A stretch of 38,964 nt of DNA from Flavobacteriaceae bacterium (lineage in GTDB: Bacteria > Bacteroidota > Bacteroidia > Flavobacteriales > Flavobacteriaceae): positions 1-38,964 of the forward strand of contig JAQWJH010000066.1 of assembly GCA_029248455.1 (NCBI GenBank), written 5' to 3'. Below are positions 1 to 9,262 of this stretch, piece by piece. The notes under the pieces were generated by a model. That model was given only the letters and a program-made list of their open reading frames with translations. It did no database searches and was not told the DNA's origin. Position 1 is the first letter of the stretch, and every line of letters begins with the position of its first letter. Position numbers and translations under genes: made by a program.

Positions 1-216
1 AAATTAATTAAAAATTACATTTCAGATTCATCTTTTTCTCAAAAATTCTTATACTTAACATCTGTAATTTTAATTCATCACTTTATTCTTTTTTCTTTGG
101 AAGCTTTTAGTTTAAAATATATTTCAACTGTAATATATAAAACTCTTATCACAGCTTTACTTTCTGGGATTTTTTGTACCACATTGATTTATATTATGAT
201 TGAAAATGAAAAATAA
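1..216 (+). CDS. mreD: Rod shape-determining protein MreD, C-terminal part (truncated by window start)
   Basis: Frame 1 is open from base 1 to TAA at 214-216 (KLIKNYISDSSFSQKFLYLTSVILIHHFILFSLEAF...TTLIYIMIENEK), hydrophobic, and overlaps the mrdA start. mreD is expected upstream of mrdA-rodA. Confidence 0.75.
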   Translation, partial: KLIKNYISDSSFSQKFLYLTSVILIHHFILFSLEAFSLKYISTVIYKTLITALLSGIFCTTLIYIMIENEK

Positions 217-2068
217 ACTATTACCAATTTTAATCATTCTTTCTTCTTTTATTTTTGTTTTACGACTATTTTGGGTTCAGTTAATTGATATTAATGATGT
301 AAAACTTTCCAATAAAAACTCTGTAGAAAAAGTATATAATTTCCCCGAAAGAGGATATGTATTTGACAGAAACGATAGATTAGTTGTTGGCAATGAGCTT
401 TTTTATGATTTAATGGTCACCCCCGCAGAACTCAAACCTATTGATACTTTAGAATTTTGTAAAATTTTAAAAATAACTAAAACAACACTTATTGATAAAA
501 TAAATAAAGCAAAAAAATATTCTAGAGTTAAACCCTCTGTTTTTCTATCACAAATTTCTAAAACTGATTATGCTATCATTCAAGAAAAATTGTGGAAATA
601 TAAAGGCTATTCTGTAAGAAAAAAGTCCAATAGAAATTACTTATTAAATTCAGCCTCCAATATTCTAGGTTACATAAGCGAAGTAAATGACTATGAAGTA
701 AAAGACAATAGTTATTATGAGTCCGGAGAACTTATTGGAAGGCAAGGAATTGAAAAATCTTACGAAAAAAAGTTAAGAGGATTGAAAGGTGTTAGCTATT
801 TTGAAAAAGATAATTTTAATAGAACAACTGGTTCATATAAAGAAGGAATCTATGACACACTTTTAAAACCTGCAAAAAATATTAATTTAACTATTGACTC
901 AAACCTTCAAGTTTATGGAGATTCTTTGATGATTAATAAATTCGGGAGTATCATAGCTATTGAGCCTGAAAGTGGTGAAATATTATCACTTATTAATGCT
1001 CCTAGTTTTGATCCAAATCTATTAATTGGAAGAGAAAGATCTACAAACTATTTGAAACTAAAAAATGATACTATTGGAAAGCCACTATTTGACAGAGGAC
1101 TTCAGGGGATGTATCCGCCTGGATCTACATTTAAACTAATAAATGGTTTAATTGCTCTTCAAGAAGATATTATAACTCCAAGTACAAAAATATTATGTAA
1201 TGCTGGTCACTTTTATTCAAATAAAAGATTCATGAAATGTCACTGTAAGCCAGGAACTTACAACGATTTAAATAAGGCTATATATAATTCCTGTAATACG
1301 TATTTCGCAACTATTTATAAAAAAACAATTGATAAGTACTCGAACTCAAAGCAAGGTATTGATAACTGGAAAAATCATGTAAATAGTTTTGGGCTTGGGA
1401 ATTATTTAGGATACGATCATCCATTAGGTCAACCTGGTTTAATACCAGACTCTAAATATTATGACAAATGGTATCCAAATAACAGATGGAGAGCGGCAAC
1501 TACTATCTCTAACGGCATTGGACAAGGAGAAATTTTAACAACTCCTATTCAACTTGGTAATATTGCTGCTTCTATCGCTAACAGAGGATGGTTTATAATC
1601 CCTCACTTTGTTAAAAAAATATCTAATGATAGTATTAAATTGAAATATAGAGAGAAAAAATATTCTTCAATTGATTCTATTCACTTTGAAAAAATAGTTC
1701 AAGGAATGTATGATGTGATTGAAAAAGGAACTGCTCAGAATTCTAAAATTAGAGGAATTGAAATTGTTGGAAAAACTGGAACAGCTGAAAATTTCATTAA
1801 AATTGATGGTGTTAGAAAACAACTAACAGATCATTCCATTTTTATAGGATTTGCACCCAAAGAAAATCCGAAGATTGCAATTGCGGTATTTATTGAAAAT
1901 GGGTACTGGGGAACAAGGTGGGCAGCACCAATTGCTAGTCTAATGATGGAAAAATATTTAAACAAAAAAATTAAACGAAAATATCTTGAAAAATATATTT
2001 TTAATGGGAATCTAATGAATGAATATTTAAAACCCTATACCAAATCTAATTTTTCAATTAATGAGTAA
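200..2068 (+). CDS. mrdA: Penicillin-binding protein 2 (peptidoglycan D,D-transpeptidase)
   Basis: ORF of 622 aa; N-terminal TM, RGYVFDRN motif, transpeptidase motifs STFK (PPGSTFK), SCN (NSCNTYF) and KTGTAE; followed by rodA. Confidence 0.96.
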   Translation: MKMKNKLLPILIILSSFIFVLRLFWVQLIDINDVKLSNKNSVEKVYNFPERGYVFDRNDRLVVGNELFYDLMVTPAELKPIDTLEFCKILKITKTTLIDKINKAKKYSRVKPSVFLSQISKTDYAIIQEKLWKYKGYSVRKKSNRNYLLNSASNILGYISEVNDYEVKDNSYYESGELIGRQGIEKSYEKKLRGLKGVSYFEKDNFNRTTGSYKEGIYDTLLKPAKNINLTIDSNLQVYGDSLMINKFGSIIAIEPESGEILSLINAPSFDPNLLIGRERSTNYLKLKNDTIGKPLFDRGLQGMYPPGSTFKLINGLIALQEDIITPSTKILCNAGHFYSNKRFMKCHCKPGTYNDLNKAIYNSCNTYFATIYKKTIDKYSNSKQGIDNWKNHVNSFGLGNYLGYDHPLGQPGLIPDSKYYDKWYPNNRWRAATTISNGIGQGEILTTPIQLGNIAASIANRGWFIIPHFVKKISNDSIKLKYREKKYSSIDSIHFEKIVQGMYDVIEKGTAQNSKIRGIEIVGKTGTAENFIKIDGVRKQLTDHSIFIGFAPKENPKIAIAVFIENGYWGTRWAAPIASLMMEKYLNKKIKRKYLEKYIFNGNLMNEYLKPYTKSNFSINE

Positions 2069-3302
2069 AATCAACCTAACAAAAATAGATTGGACCAGTG
2101 TTTCAATTTTAAGCCTACTTATTATTTTGGGATTAGGTAATATATATTCTTCATCTCAAGCATACCTATTAGAATCACTATTAAATTATAATACCTTTAC
2201 AAAGCAATTAATTTTTGTTATTCTCTCAATAGTAATTTTTTTATTTATTCAATTTTTACCGTTTAGTTTTTTTATTCGTTATTCCAGTCTGTTATATGTT
2301 TTTTCTATTATTTCTCTAATATGTTTATTTATTTTTGGAAATGAGGTTAACGGGGCTTTAGCTTGGTATAAATTTAATGGATTTAGTTTACAGCCCAGTG
2401 AATTTGCAAAACCAATTACAGCTTTAGCATTAGCAAAATATTTAAGTGATATTAATTCAAATTTAAAAACAATACAAACCCAGTTCTATTCCTTTTTAAT
2501 TGTTTTAATTCCAATAATTCTAATTGGTATTCAACCAGACCCTGGGACTATCATTATTTTTTTGAGCTTTATTTTAGTTTTCTATAAAGTTGGTCTTCCA
2601 TCGATATATATGAATCTATTTGTAGGATTTATATTATTATTTTTTACAACAATTATTTTCACTCCGAAATATGTTTTAGCTTTTTTAATACTGCTAGTGT
2701 TGATTTTTATTTTTTTTAAAAAAAACATGATTAAGAAAACATTAATATACGGAGCTATTTTTTCTGTATTCGTCCTTTCAGTTGATTTTATTTTTAATAA
2801 TGTATTTGAACAACGTCACAGAGATAGGTTTAATGTAGTCATCGGATTGGAACAGGACAACAGAGGAGTTGGATATAACTCAAATCAATCAAGAATTGCA
2901 TTTGCATCTGGGGGGATTTTGGGAGAGGGGTTTTTAAGAGGATCCCAAACCAGAGGAAAGTTTGTTCCAGAACAACATACAGATTATATTTTTTCAACTG
3001 TTGGAGAAGAATGGGGGTTTTTAGGTGCTACTTTTATAATTTTTCTATATACCTATTTAATGCTGCGAATTTCGAAAAGAGCAGATTTGCAAAGAAACCT
3101 TTTTAGTAAAATATACTCATACTCAACAGTAACAATTATTTTTACTCATTATTTTGTAAATATAGGTATGGTTATTGGCTTAGTACCAACAATTGGTATT
3201 CCTCTACCCTTTCTCAGTTATGGTGGGTCAAATTTGATGGCTTTCATTTTACTTTTCGCAATCTATATTAAATTGGATTCTCAAAGAACAAGTAAATGGT
3301 GA
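2061..3302 (+). CDS. rodA: Rod shape-determining protein RodA (SEDS glycosyltransferase)
   Basis: 413 aa polytopic; LQPSEFAKP, PDPGT, FVPEQHTDYIFSTVGEEWGF and LPFLSYGGSN are SEDS signatures; overlaps mrdA by 8 bp. Confidence 0.96.
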   Translation: MSKINLTKIDWTSVSILSLLIILGLGNIYSSSQAYLLESLLNYNTFTKQLIFVILSIVIFLFIQFLPFSFFIRYSSLLYVFSIISLICLFIFGNEVNGALAWYKFNGFSLQPSEFAKPITALALAKYLSDINSNLKTIQTQFYSFLIVLIPIILIGIQPDPGTIIIFLSFILVFYKVGLPSIYMNLFVGFILLFFTTIIFTPKYVLAFLILLVLIFIFFKKNMIKKTLIYGAIFSVFVLSVDFIFNNVFEQRHRDRFNVVIGLEQDNRGVGYNSNQSRIAFASGGILGEGFLRGSQTRGKFVPEQHTDYIFSTVGEEWGFLGATFIIFLYTYLMLRISKRADLQRNLFSKIYSYSTVTIIFTHYFVNIGMVIGLVPTIGIPLPFLSYGGSNLMAFILLFAIYIKLDSQRTSKW

Positions 3303-4376
3303 TTATTTATTTTTGTTAATTAAGTCTGGGAGATTGTTCCCTAGAAACATAAAACTAGTTACCAATACCATTATTGAAATTCCAGGAATAAATGCTAGAT
3401 AACCTTTACCTAATATTATAAATTGATAATTATCTTTTATCATTGAACCCCAACTAGGGACTGGTGGTTGCGTCCCAATTCCTAAAAAACTTAATCCGCT
3501 TTCTATTAAAATAGCTGAGGCAAAATTTGCAGCGCAAATTATTAAAATAGGACCAATAATATTAGGAATAATATGTTTAATGAAAATTCTTAAATCTGAA
3601 AAACCCAAAACTTTTGTAGCAACTATGTAATCTTTATTTTTTTCAGAAATTACTTGTCCTCTTACCACTCTAGCTACTTCAACCCACATTGTTAAACCAA
3701 CCGCTACGTAAACTTGCCAGAATCCTTTTCCCAGTGCAATTGAAATAGCAATAACTAGTAATAGAGTAGGAATAGACCAAAAAATATTAATAATTGACAC
3801 AACTACTTTATCTACAATTCCCCCGTAATAACCTCCAATCATCCCGATTGATAGGCCAATTATTAATGATATTAGAACTGCAATAAAACCAATAGATAAT
3901 GAGACTCTAGTTCCAAGCATTATTCTTCCAAAAACATCTCTTCCAAAACTATCTGTCCCAAAAATAAATTTTCTTTGTGAAATATACTTTCTTTCAATTT
4001 CATCTTTAGAAAGAGATTTATCAGCAAAAGAATATTTAATAATTCTATTTTCATTATTGAAATTTATATATGAAATTCCATTATCATTTAGCTCATAATT
4101 TTTAATTAAAATTTCTTTATTTGGATTTTTATCTCCAAACAACTTCTTGCTTAAAAATGATTGGTTGTCATCGTTAACATTCGGGATTTCTAAAATAATA
4201 GCCTTAAAACCTGGGGGGTTTGAATGGATTGGTAGATGCATCTGATTTGAATGTTGCGAATCATCAGGAATTATAAAATAAGCAAAAATTGAAACTAAAA
4301 AACAAAAGAAGATAAAAGATAAACAGAATGAGACACCAAAATTGTTTTTAATAAATGACTTTGTTGTTGAAAGCAT
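3303..4376 (-). CDS. ABC transporter permease, OppC/DppC family
   Basis: 357 aa; GTDSFGRDVFGRIMLGTRVSLSIG and the EAA loop region (VARVVRGQVISEKNKDYIVATKVLG..IFIKHIIPNI), then ESGLSFLGIGTQPPVPSWGSM. Confidence 0.92.
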   Translation of the reverse strand: MLSTTKSFIKNNFGVSFCLSFIFFCFLVSIFAYFIIPDDSQHSNQMHLPIHSNPPGFKAIILEIPNVNDDNQSFLSKKLFGDKNPNKEILIKNYELNDNGISYINFNNENRIIKYSFADKSLSKDEIERKYISQRKFIFGTDSFGRDVFGRIMLGTRVSLSIGFIAVLISLIIGLSIGMIGGYYGGIVDKVVVSIINIFWSIPTLLLVIAISIALGKGFWQVYVAVGLTMWVEVARVVRGQVISEKNKDYIVATKVLGFSDLRIFIKHIIPNIIGPILIICAANFASAILIESGLSFLGIGTQPPVPSWGSMIKDNYQFIILGKGYLAFIPGISIMVLVTSFMFLGNNLPDLINKNK

Positions 4377-6508
4377 TAATCTTTTTTGGCAATAATAGTA
4401 TTATTACTAGAAGCTTTTGATTTTAGATTATCTAAAACTTTTAAACCCTCGTTTAATTGAAAATCAGATTGTAAAACTTTTCTCCATCGATTTCTACTTT
4501 CTAAAATTTCTTTAGAGTTTTCAATAAGCACTTCGTCATTAGCTATAAATTCAAATTCAAGGTTGTTTTTATATTCTTTTATTTCATCAAATCTTGACAA
4601 ATAATTTTTATCATCATTTTGGGCCTTCTTGTAATCAAGATAATTAAGTGTTAAAGATTTTGGTTTTTGCTTAGAAGCTATCCATTTAGCATTTTCTTTA
4701 ACAAGGATTGCATATTTACTTTTTTCAATATTTTCATTGCCAGATTTGATAACATCATCTAAATTAAAATATCCATCCCATTTTTTATAATTCGCAGAAC
4801 CAATTTGGTCCCACTGCAATGGGTTTTTTTCATCATTTTCACCAATTGGAATAAAAGAAAGCCTATTTGGAACAGTAATATCACTTTTTACACCATCAAC
4901 CTGAACTGATTCACCATTTATTCTGTAAAATATATCAGTAGTAATTTTTAGGGCTCCTAAATCAAATTGACTATTAGATAAAAATCTATTAAGATCAATT
5001 ACATTTTGAACCGTTCCCTTTCCAAAACTCTGGGAGCTACCAACAATTACTGCTCTATCGTAATCCTGTAATGCTGCAGCTAATATTTCCGATGCAGAAG
5101 CTGACATTTGGTTCACTAAAACTACCAAAGGACCATCCCAAAAAATTGAAGGATCTTTATCATACACAACTTGTTTTCTGTCTCCAAAAGATTTTACTTG
5201 AACAACAGGACCTTCCTTTATAAAAAGACCTGTCATGTCTATTACAGTCTGTAAAGAGCCGCCACCATTATTTCTTAAATCTAGAATCAGTCCTTCAATT
5301 CCTTGTTCTTTTAGTTTAATTATTTCTTTTTTCACATCAGAAGCACAATTTCTGTTTTTATAATTATCAAAGTCTACATAAAACTTTGGTAAGCTGATTA
5401 ATCCATAATTTTTATTATTTTTTTTAATTAAAGTTGATTTAGCATAAGTTTCTTCCAATTTTATTTCATCTCTAATTACAGGAATAACCCTTATTTCACC
5501 ATCAATACTTTTTCTAATAGTTAATCTTACTTCGGAATCTTTTGGGCCTTTAATTAATTTTATTGCATCCTCCAGTCTCATGCCAATGACATCAACTGGC
5601 TTGTTGTTTTTTTCACCCACTTTAATAATTTCATCTCCAATCTCTATTTTTTTATCTCGCCACAATGGACCTCCCAATATTATATCAACAATTTTGATAC
5701 CGCCTTCTTCTTTAGATAATCTTGCTCCAATACCATTAAACTTTCCAGAAATTGTCATATCAAATCTTTCCTTGTCTTCAGGTTTAAAATAGTATGTGTG
5801 AGGATCTAACTGAATTACAAATGAATTTAAATACGTTGAAAACCAATCTTTTCTTTGTAAATCACCCATTAAATCAAAAAGATTAATAATGTTTTTTTCT
5901 ACTAGTTCAATAGATTCTTGAATAATTTCTTCATCTGTTTTAGACTCAAAATCATTATTTTTTTTAAGATTAGATTTTTGATCTGAAATTTTTAAATCAT
6001 ATATATCTAATGCAGTGTATTTAAATTGTTTTCTCCATCTATCCTTTCTTTCAATATTATTTTTTGGAAATGATATGTTTTCAAAATCTAAATTAATTGC
6101 TTCTTTTTTTGAAAAATCAAAAGGAATATCTAATAAAGTTGGATAAAACTCTTCCACTTCAGATATTCTTTGCATCAATCTATCATATGATAAGTTAAAA
6201 AAAGATAAATCATAATCTATCAATTGGTTGTCTAATTTTAGCTTATACTTTTTAAATTCTCGAATATCTGAAGACAAAAAGTACTTTTTTTGGGAATCTA
6301 AAAGTTCAATATAAGCATCAAACATTTTTTCAGAAAATTCATCATTTATTTCAATAGAATTATAATGATACTTTTCTAAAACATACTTTATGATTTCAAT
6401 TAGTAATTTATCTTTATTAGAATTGTCAAAAGTTGGATTAATTAATTTCCAACTAGCAAGTGCAAAGGAGATAGTGATAAAGAATATAATTATTTTACGT
6501 TTCATCAA
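4376..6508 (-). CDS. prc: Carboxy-terminal/tail-specific processing protease, S41 family with PDZ domain
   Basis: 710 aa; PDZ region (GIGARLSKEEGGIKIVDIILGGPLW), LRNNGGGSLQTVIDMTGLF, and catalytic-type NQMSASASEILAAALQDYDRAVIVGSSQSFGKGTVQ. Confidence 0.94.
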   Translation of the reverse strand: MMKRKIIIFFITISFALASWKLINPTFDNSNKDKLLIEIIKYVLEKYHYNSIEINDEFSEKMFDAYIELLDSQKKYFLSSDIREFKKYKLKLDNQLIDYDLSFFNLSYDRLMQRISEVEEFYPTLLDIPFDFSKKEAINLDFENISFPKNNIERKDRWRKQFKYTALDIYDLKISDQKSNLKKNNDFESKTDEEIIQESIELVEKNIINLFDLMGDLQRKDWFSTYLNSFVIQLDPHTYYFKPEDKERFDMTISGKFNGIGARLSKEEGGIKIVDIILGGPLWRDKKIEIGDEIIKVGEKNNKPVDVIGMRLEDAIKLIKGPKDSEVRLTIRKSIDGEIRVIPVIRDEIKLEETYAKSTLIKKNNKNYGLISLPKFYVDFDNYKNRNCASDVKKEIIKLKEQGIEGLILDLRNNGGGSLQTVIDMTGLFIKEGPVVQVKSFGDRKQVVYDKDPSIFWDGPLVVLVNQMSASASEILAAALQDYDRAVIVGSSQSFGKGTVQNVIDLNRFLSNSQFDLGALKITTDIFYRINGESVQVDGVKSDITVPNRLSFIPIGENDEKNPLQWDQIGSANYKKWDGYFNLDDVIKSGNENIEKSKYAILVKENAKWIASKQKPKSLTLNYLDYKKAQNDDKNYLSRFDEIKEYKNNLEFEFIANDEVLIENSKEILESRNRWRKVLQSDFQLNEGLKVLDNLKSKASSNNTIIAKKD

Positions 6509-6647
6509 AATTTTAAGTATAAGCTTAGTAAATTTAATAAATTAGGACAAAAATCATGCTAAACAATTCATTTTTAAAAAAAATATCTCTTAATGAGTTA
6601 ATATTTAAAGATATATTCTTTTCTGTATTTTTACTCAAAATTTATAA

Positions 6648-7418
6648 ATGTCAAAAAAACCGTTAATATTAGTAACAAATGATGATGGTATTATAGCTCC
6701 TGGAATAAGGACGTTAATCTCTGTTATGAATGAAATTGGAGACGTGGTTGTGGTTGCTCCTGATAGTCCTCAATCAGCTATGGGGCATGCTATTACAATA
6801 AATTCAACCATACACTCAAATAAGGTAAAGATTGATAATGGTCCACAATTAGAATATTCTTGCTCGGGTACACCTGCAGACTGTGTTAAATTGGGGATTA
6901 ATGAAATTTTAAAAAGAAAACCTGATATATGTGTCTCTGGTATAAATCACGGATCAAATTCCTCAATTAATGTGATTTATTCTGGAACTATGAGTGCAGC
7001 ATTAGAAGCTAGTATTGAAGGAGTTCCAGCAATTGGATTCTCTTTATTAGATTACAGATGGAATGCTGATTTTGAAAGTCTTAGAAATTATGTTAAAAAA
7101 ATAACTTTACGATCTTTAGAAAAGGGAATTCCAAAGGGAAATGCTTTAAATGTTAATTTTCCTAAATTATTAGAAAAAGAAATAAAAGGAATAAAAATTT
7201 GCAGACAAGCTAAAGCTTATTGGATTGAAAAATTTGATAAAAGAAAAAATCCACAAGGAAAAGAATATTACTGGTTAACAGGTGAATTTATCAACGAGGA
7301 TCACAAAAGTGATTCTGACGAATGGGCCTTAGAAAATGGTTTCATTTCTATAGTCCCAGTAAAATTTGATATGACAGATCATAAAAGTATAAACAAAATT
7401 AAAAATTGGAATTTTTAA
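6648..7418 (+). CDS. surE: 5'/3'-nucleotidase SurE
   Basis: 256 aa; ILVTNDDGIIAPGIRTL, APDSPQSAMGHAIT, SGTPADCVKLG, SGINHGSNSSINVIYSGTMSAALEA. Confidence 0.97.
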   Translation: MSKKPLILVTNDDGIIAPGIRTLISVMNEIGDVVVVAPDSPQSAMGHAITINSTIHSNKVKIDNGPQLEYSCSGTPADCVKLGINEILKRKPDICVSGINHGSNSSINVIYSGTMSAALEASIEGVPAIGFSLLDYRWNADFESLRNYVKKITLRSLEKGIPKGNALNVNFPKLLEKEIKGIKICRQAKAYWIEKFDKRKNPQGKEYYWLTGEFINEDHKSDSDEWALENGFISIVPVKFDMTDHKSINKIKNWNF

Positions 7419-7425
7419 TACGACT

Positions 7426-8526
7426 ATGAAGTATTATATAATTGCGGGAGAAGCCTCAGGAGATTTACACGGTTCTAACTTAATAAAGCAGATTATTAAA
7501 TTTGATAACAAGGCCGAAATAAGAGCTTGGGGAGGGGATAAAATGAAAAATGCAGGAGCAAAAATAGTTAAGCATTTTAAAGAATTATCTTTTATGGGAT
7601 TTTATGAAGTAATTCTAAATTTAAAAATAATTTTAAAAAACATAAGATTTTGTAAAGATGATATCTTACAGTTCAATCCAGATAAAATTATATTTATTGA
7701 CTATCCTGGCTTTAATTTAAGAATTGCCAAGTGGGCTAAAAAAAATAAATTTAAAACAATTTATTACATAGCACCTCAAATTTGGGCATGGAGAGAAAGT
7801 AGAATTAAAAAAATAAAAAAATATATTGACTATTTATATGTAATACTACCTTTTGAAAAAGAATTTTTTGAAAAAAAGCATGGTTTTAAAGTGAAATTTC
7901 TTGGACACCCATTACTTGACAGCATCAAGAATTTTAAAGATTCTCAAAATAAAGACTTTTCTGATGAAAATAATAAAGAAATTATATCAATTTTACCTGG
8001 AAGTAGAAAACAAGAAATAAAAAAAATGTTAGGAATCATGTTAGGTGTTGTAAATCACTTTCCAAAATATCAATTTGTAATTGCTGGAGCACCAAATATC
8101 GAGTTAGAGTTTTATAATAATATAATAAAAGATAAAAATATTAAAGTTTTAAAATCAAAGACTTATAGCTTACTTTCAAGATCTAAAGCTGCTTTAGTTA
8201 CCAGCGGAACGGCTACTTTAGAAACAGCCATTCTTAAAATTCCTCAGGTTGTTTGCTATAAAACAAGTTTAATAAGTTACTTATTAGCAAAATTTTTCGT
8301 AAAAATTAAATTTATTTCACTAGTTAATTTAATAATGAACCAGGAACTAATTAAAGAATTAATTCAATATGATTGTTCAGAAAAAAATATTATCAAAGAA
8401 TTAAAAAAAGTTTTAGATTTAAATAACCGAAATCGTTTATTAGATAAGTATGATAGCTTAATTTCTTTATTAGGGGAACCTGGTTCAAGTAAAAGAATTG
8501 CTGAGGATATTGTTTTAAAAATTTAG
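7426..8526 (+). CDS. lpxB: Lipid-A-disaccharide synthase
   Basis: 366 aa; IIAGEASGDLHGSNLI, FIDYPGFNLRIAK, YYIAPQIWAWRESRIKKIKK, LPGSRKQEI, TSGTATLETAI. Confidence 0.97.
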   Translation: MKYYIIAGEASGDLHGSNLIKQIIKFDNKAEIRAWGGDKMKNAGAKIVKHFKELSFMGFYEVILNLKIILKNIRFCKDDILQFNPDKIIFIDYPGFNLRIAKWAKKNKFKTIYYIAPQIWAWRESRIKKIKKYIDYLYVILPFEKEFFEKKHGFKVKFLGHPLLDSIKNFKDSQNKDFSDENNKEIISILPGSRKQEIKKMLGIMLGVVNHFPKYQFVIAGAPNIELEFYNNIIKDKNIKVLKSKTYSLLSRSKAALVTSGTATLETAILKIPQVVCYKTSLISYLLAKFFVKIKFISLVNLIMNQELIKELIQYDCSEKNIIKELKKVLDLNNRNRLLDKYDSLISLLGEPGSSKRIAEDIVLKI

Positions 8527-8528
8527 TT

Positions 8529-8981
8529 GTGAAAATTGACGGTATTGATAAAAAAATTTTAGTAGAATTAACTAATAATTCTAGAACTCCCATATTAGAA
8601 ATTTCCAGAAAAATTGGAATTTCTGGTGCTGCAATTCATCAAAGAATAAAAAAATTAAATGACTCTGGATTGATTTCTGGTCAATATCTAAAACTTAATC
8701 CCAAAGCATTAGGCTTAACTACTTTGGCATTTATTGGAGTTTATTTTGACAAAGCCGAAAGAAATTCAGCTGCAATCAAAGAAATGAAAAAAATGCCCGA
8801 AATTCTAGAATGTCATTACACAACTGGGAATTGGAGTGTTTTAATTAAAGTTTTGTGTAAAAACAATGAAGATTTAATGGCTCTTTTAAATAAAAAAATT
8901 CAAACAATTGAGGGTATCTCAAGAACAGAAACCTTTATATCATTGGAACAACAGATTGATAGACAAATTTCTATAAATTAG
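8529..8981 (+). CDS. Lrp/AsnC family transcriptional regulator
   Basis: 150 aa, GTG start; IDKKILVELTNNSRTPILEISRKIGISGAAIHQRIKKLNDSGLI HTH, followed by an AsnC-type ligand-binding domain. Confidence 0.95.
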   Translation: MKIDGIDKKILVELTNNSRTPILEISRKIGISGAAIHQRIKKLNDSGLISGQYLKLNPKALGLTTLAFIGVYFDKAERNSAAIKEMKKMPEILECHYTTGNWSVLIKVLCKNNEDLMALLNKKIQTIEGISRTETFISLEQQIDRQISIN

Positions 8982-9240
8982 TTTTTTTGTTTTTTATTAT
9001 ATAGACTATTATAATTAAAGCTAAAAAGAAAGTAACCCCATTTCCTAGTACCATTGAAATACTGGACTTAAAAAACCCATATATAAACCATAAAATTACT
9101 CCAATAATAAAGATTATAAAAGTAGTCAAAGAAAGGCCCTTTGAAGAATTAGTAGAAATAACTTTAATAACTTGTGGAATAAAAGCTACAGTTGTCAATA
9201 TCGCAGCTGTCAAACCGATTATTTCAACACTATCAATCAT
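8971..9240 (-). CDS. SemiSWEET-type (MtN3/PQ-loop) sugar transporter
   Basis: 89 aa, 3 TM; GLTAAILTTVAFIPQVIKVISTNSSKGLSLTTF..GVILWFIYG is the SemiSWEET/PQ-loop signature. Confidence 0.88.
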   Translation of the reverse strand: MIDSVEIIGLTAAILTTVAFIPQVIKVISTNSSKGLSLTTFIIFIIGVILWFIYGFFKSSISMVLGNGVTFFLALIIIVYIIKNKKTNL

Positions 9241-9262
9241 TAAAAAATTTTATAAAAAGCAT

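Noticed and set aside
5580-5792. 70-aa + strand ORF inside prc
   Set aside because: Antisense to a strongly supported S41/PDZ coding region; no recognisable protein features.
8393-8593. 66-aa minus ORF across lpxB/Lrp junction
   Set aside because: Antisense to two well-supported genes; no domain-like sequence.
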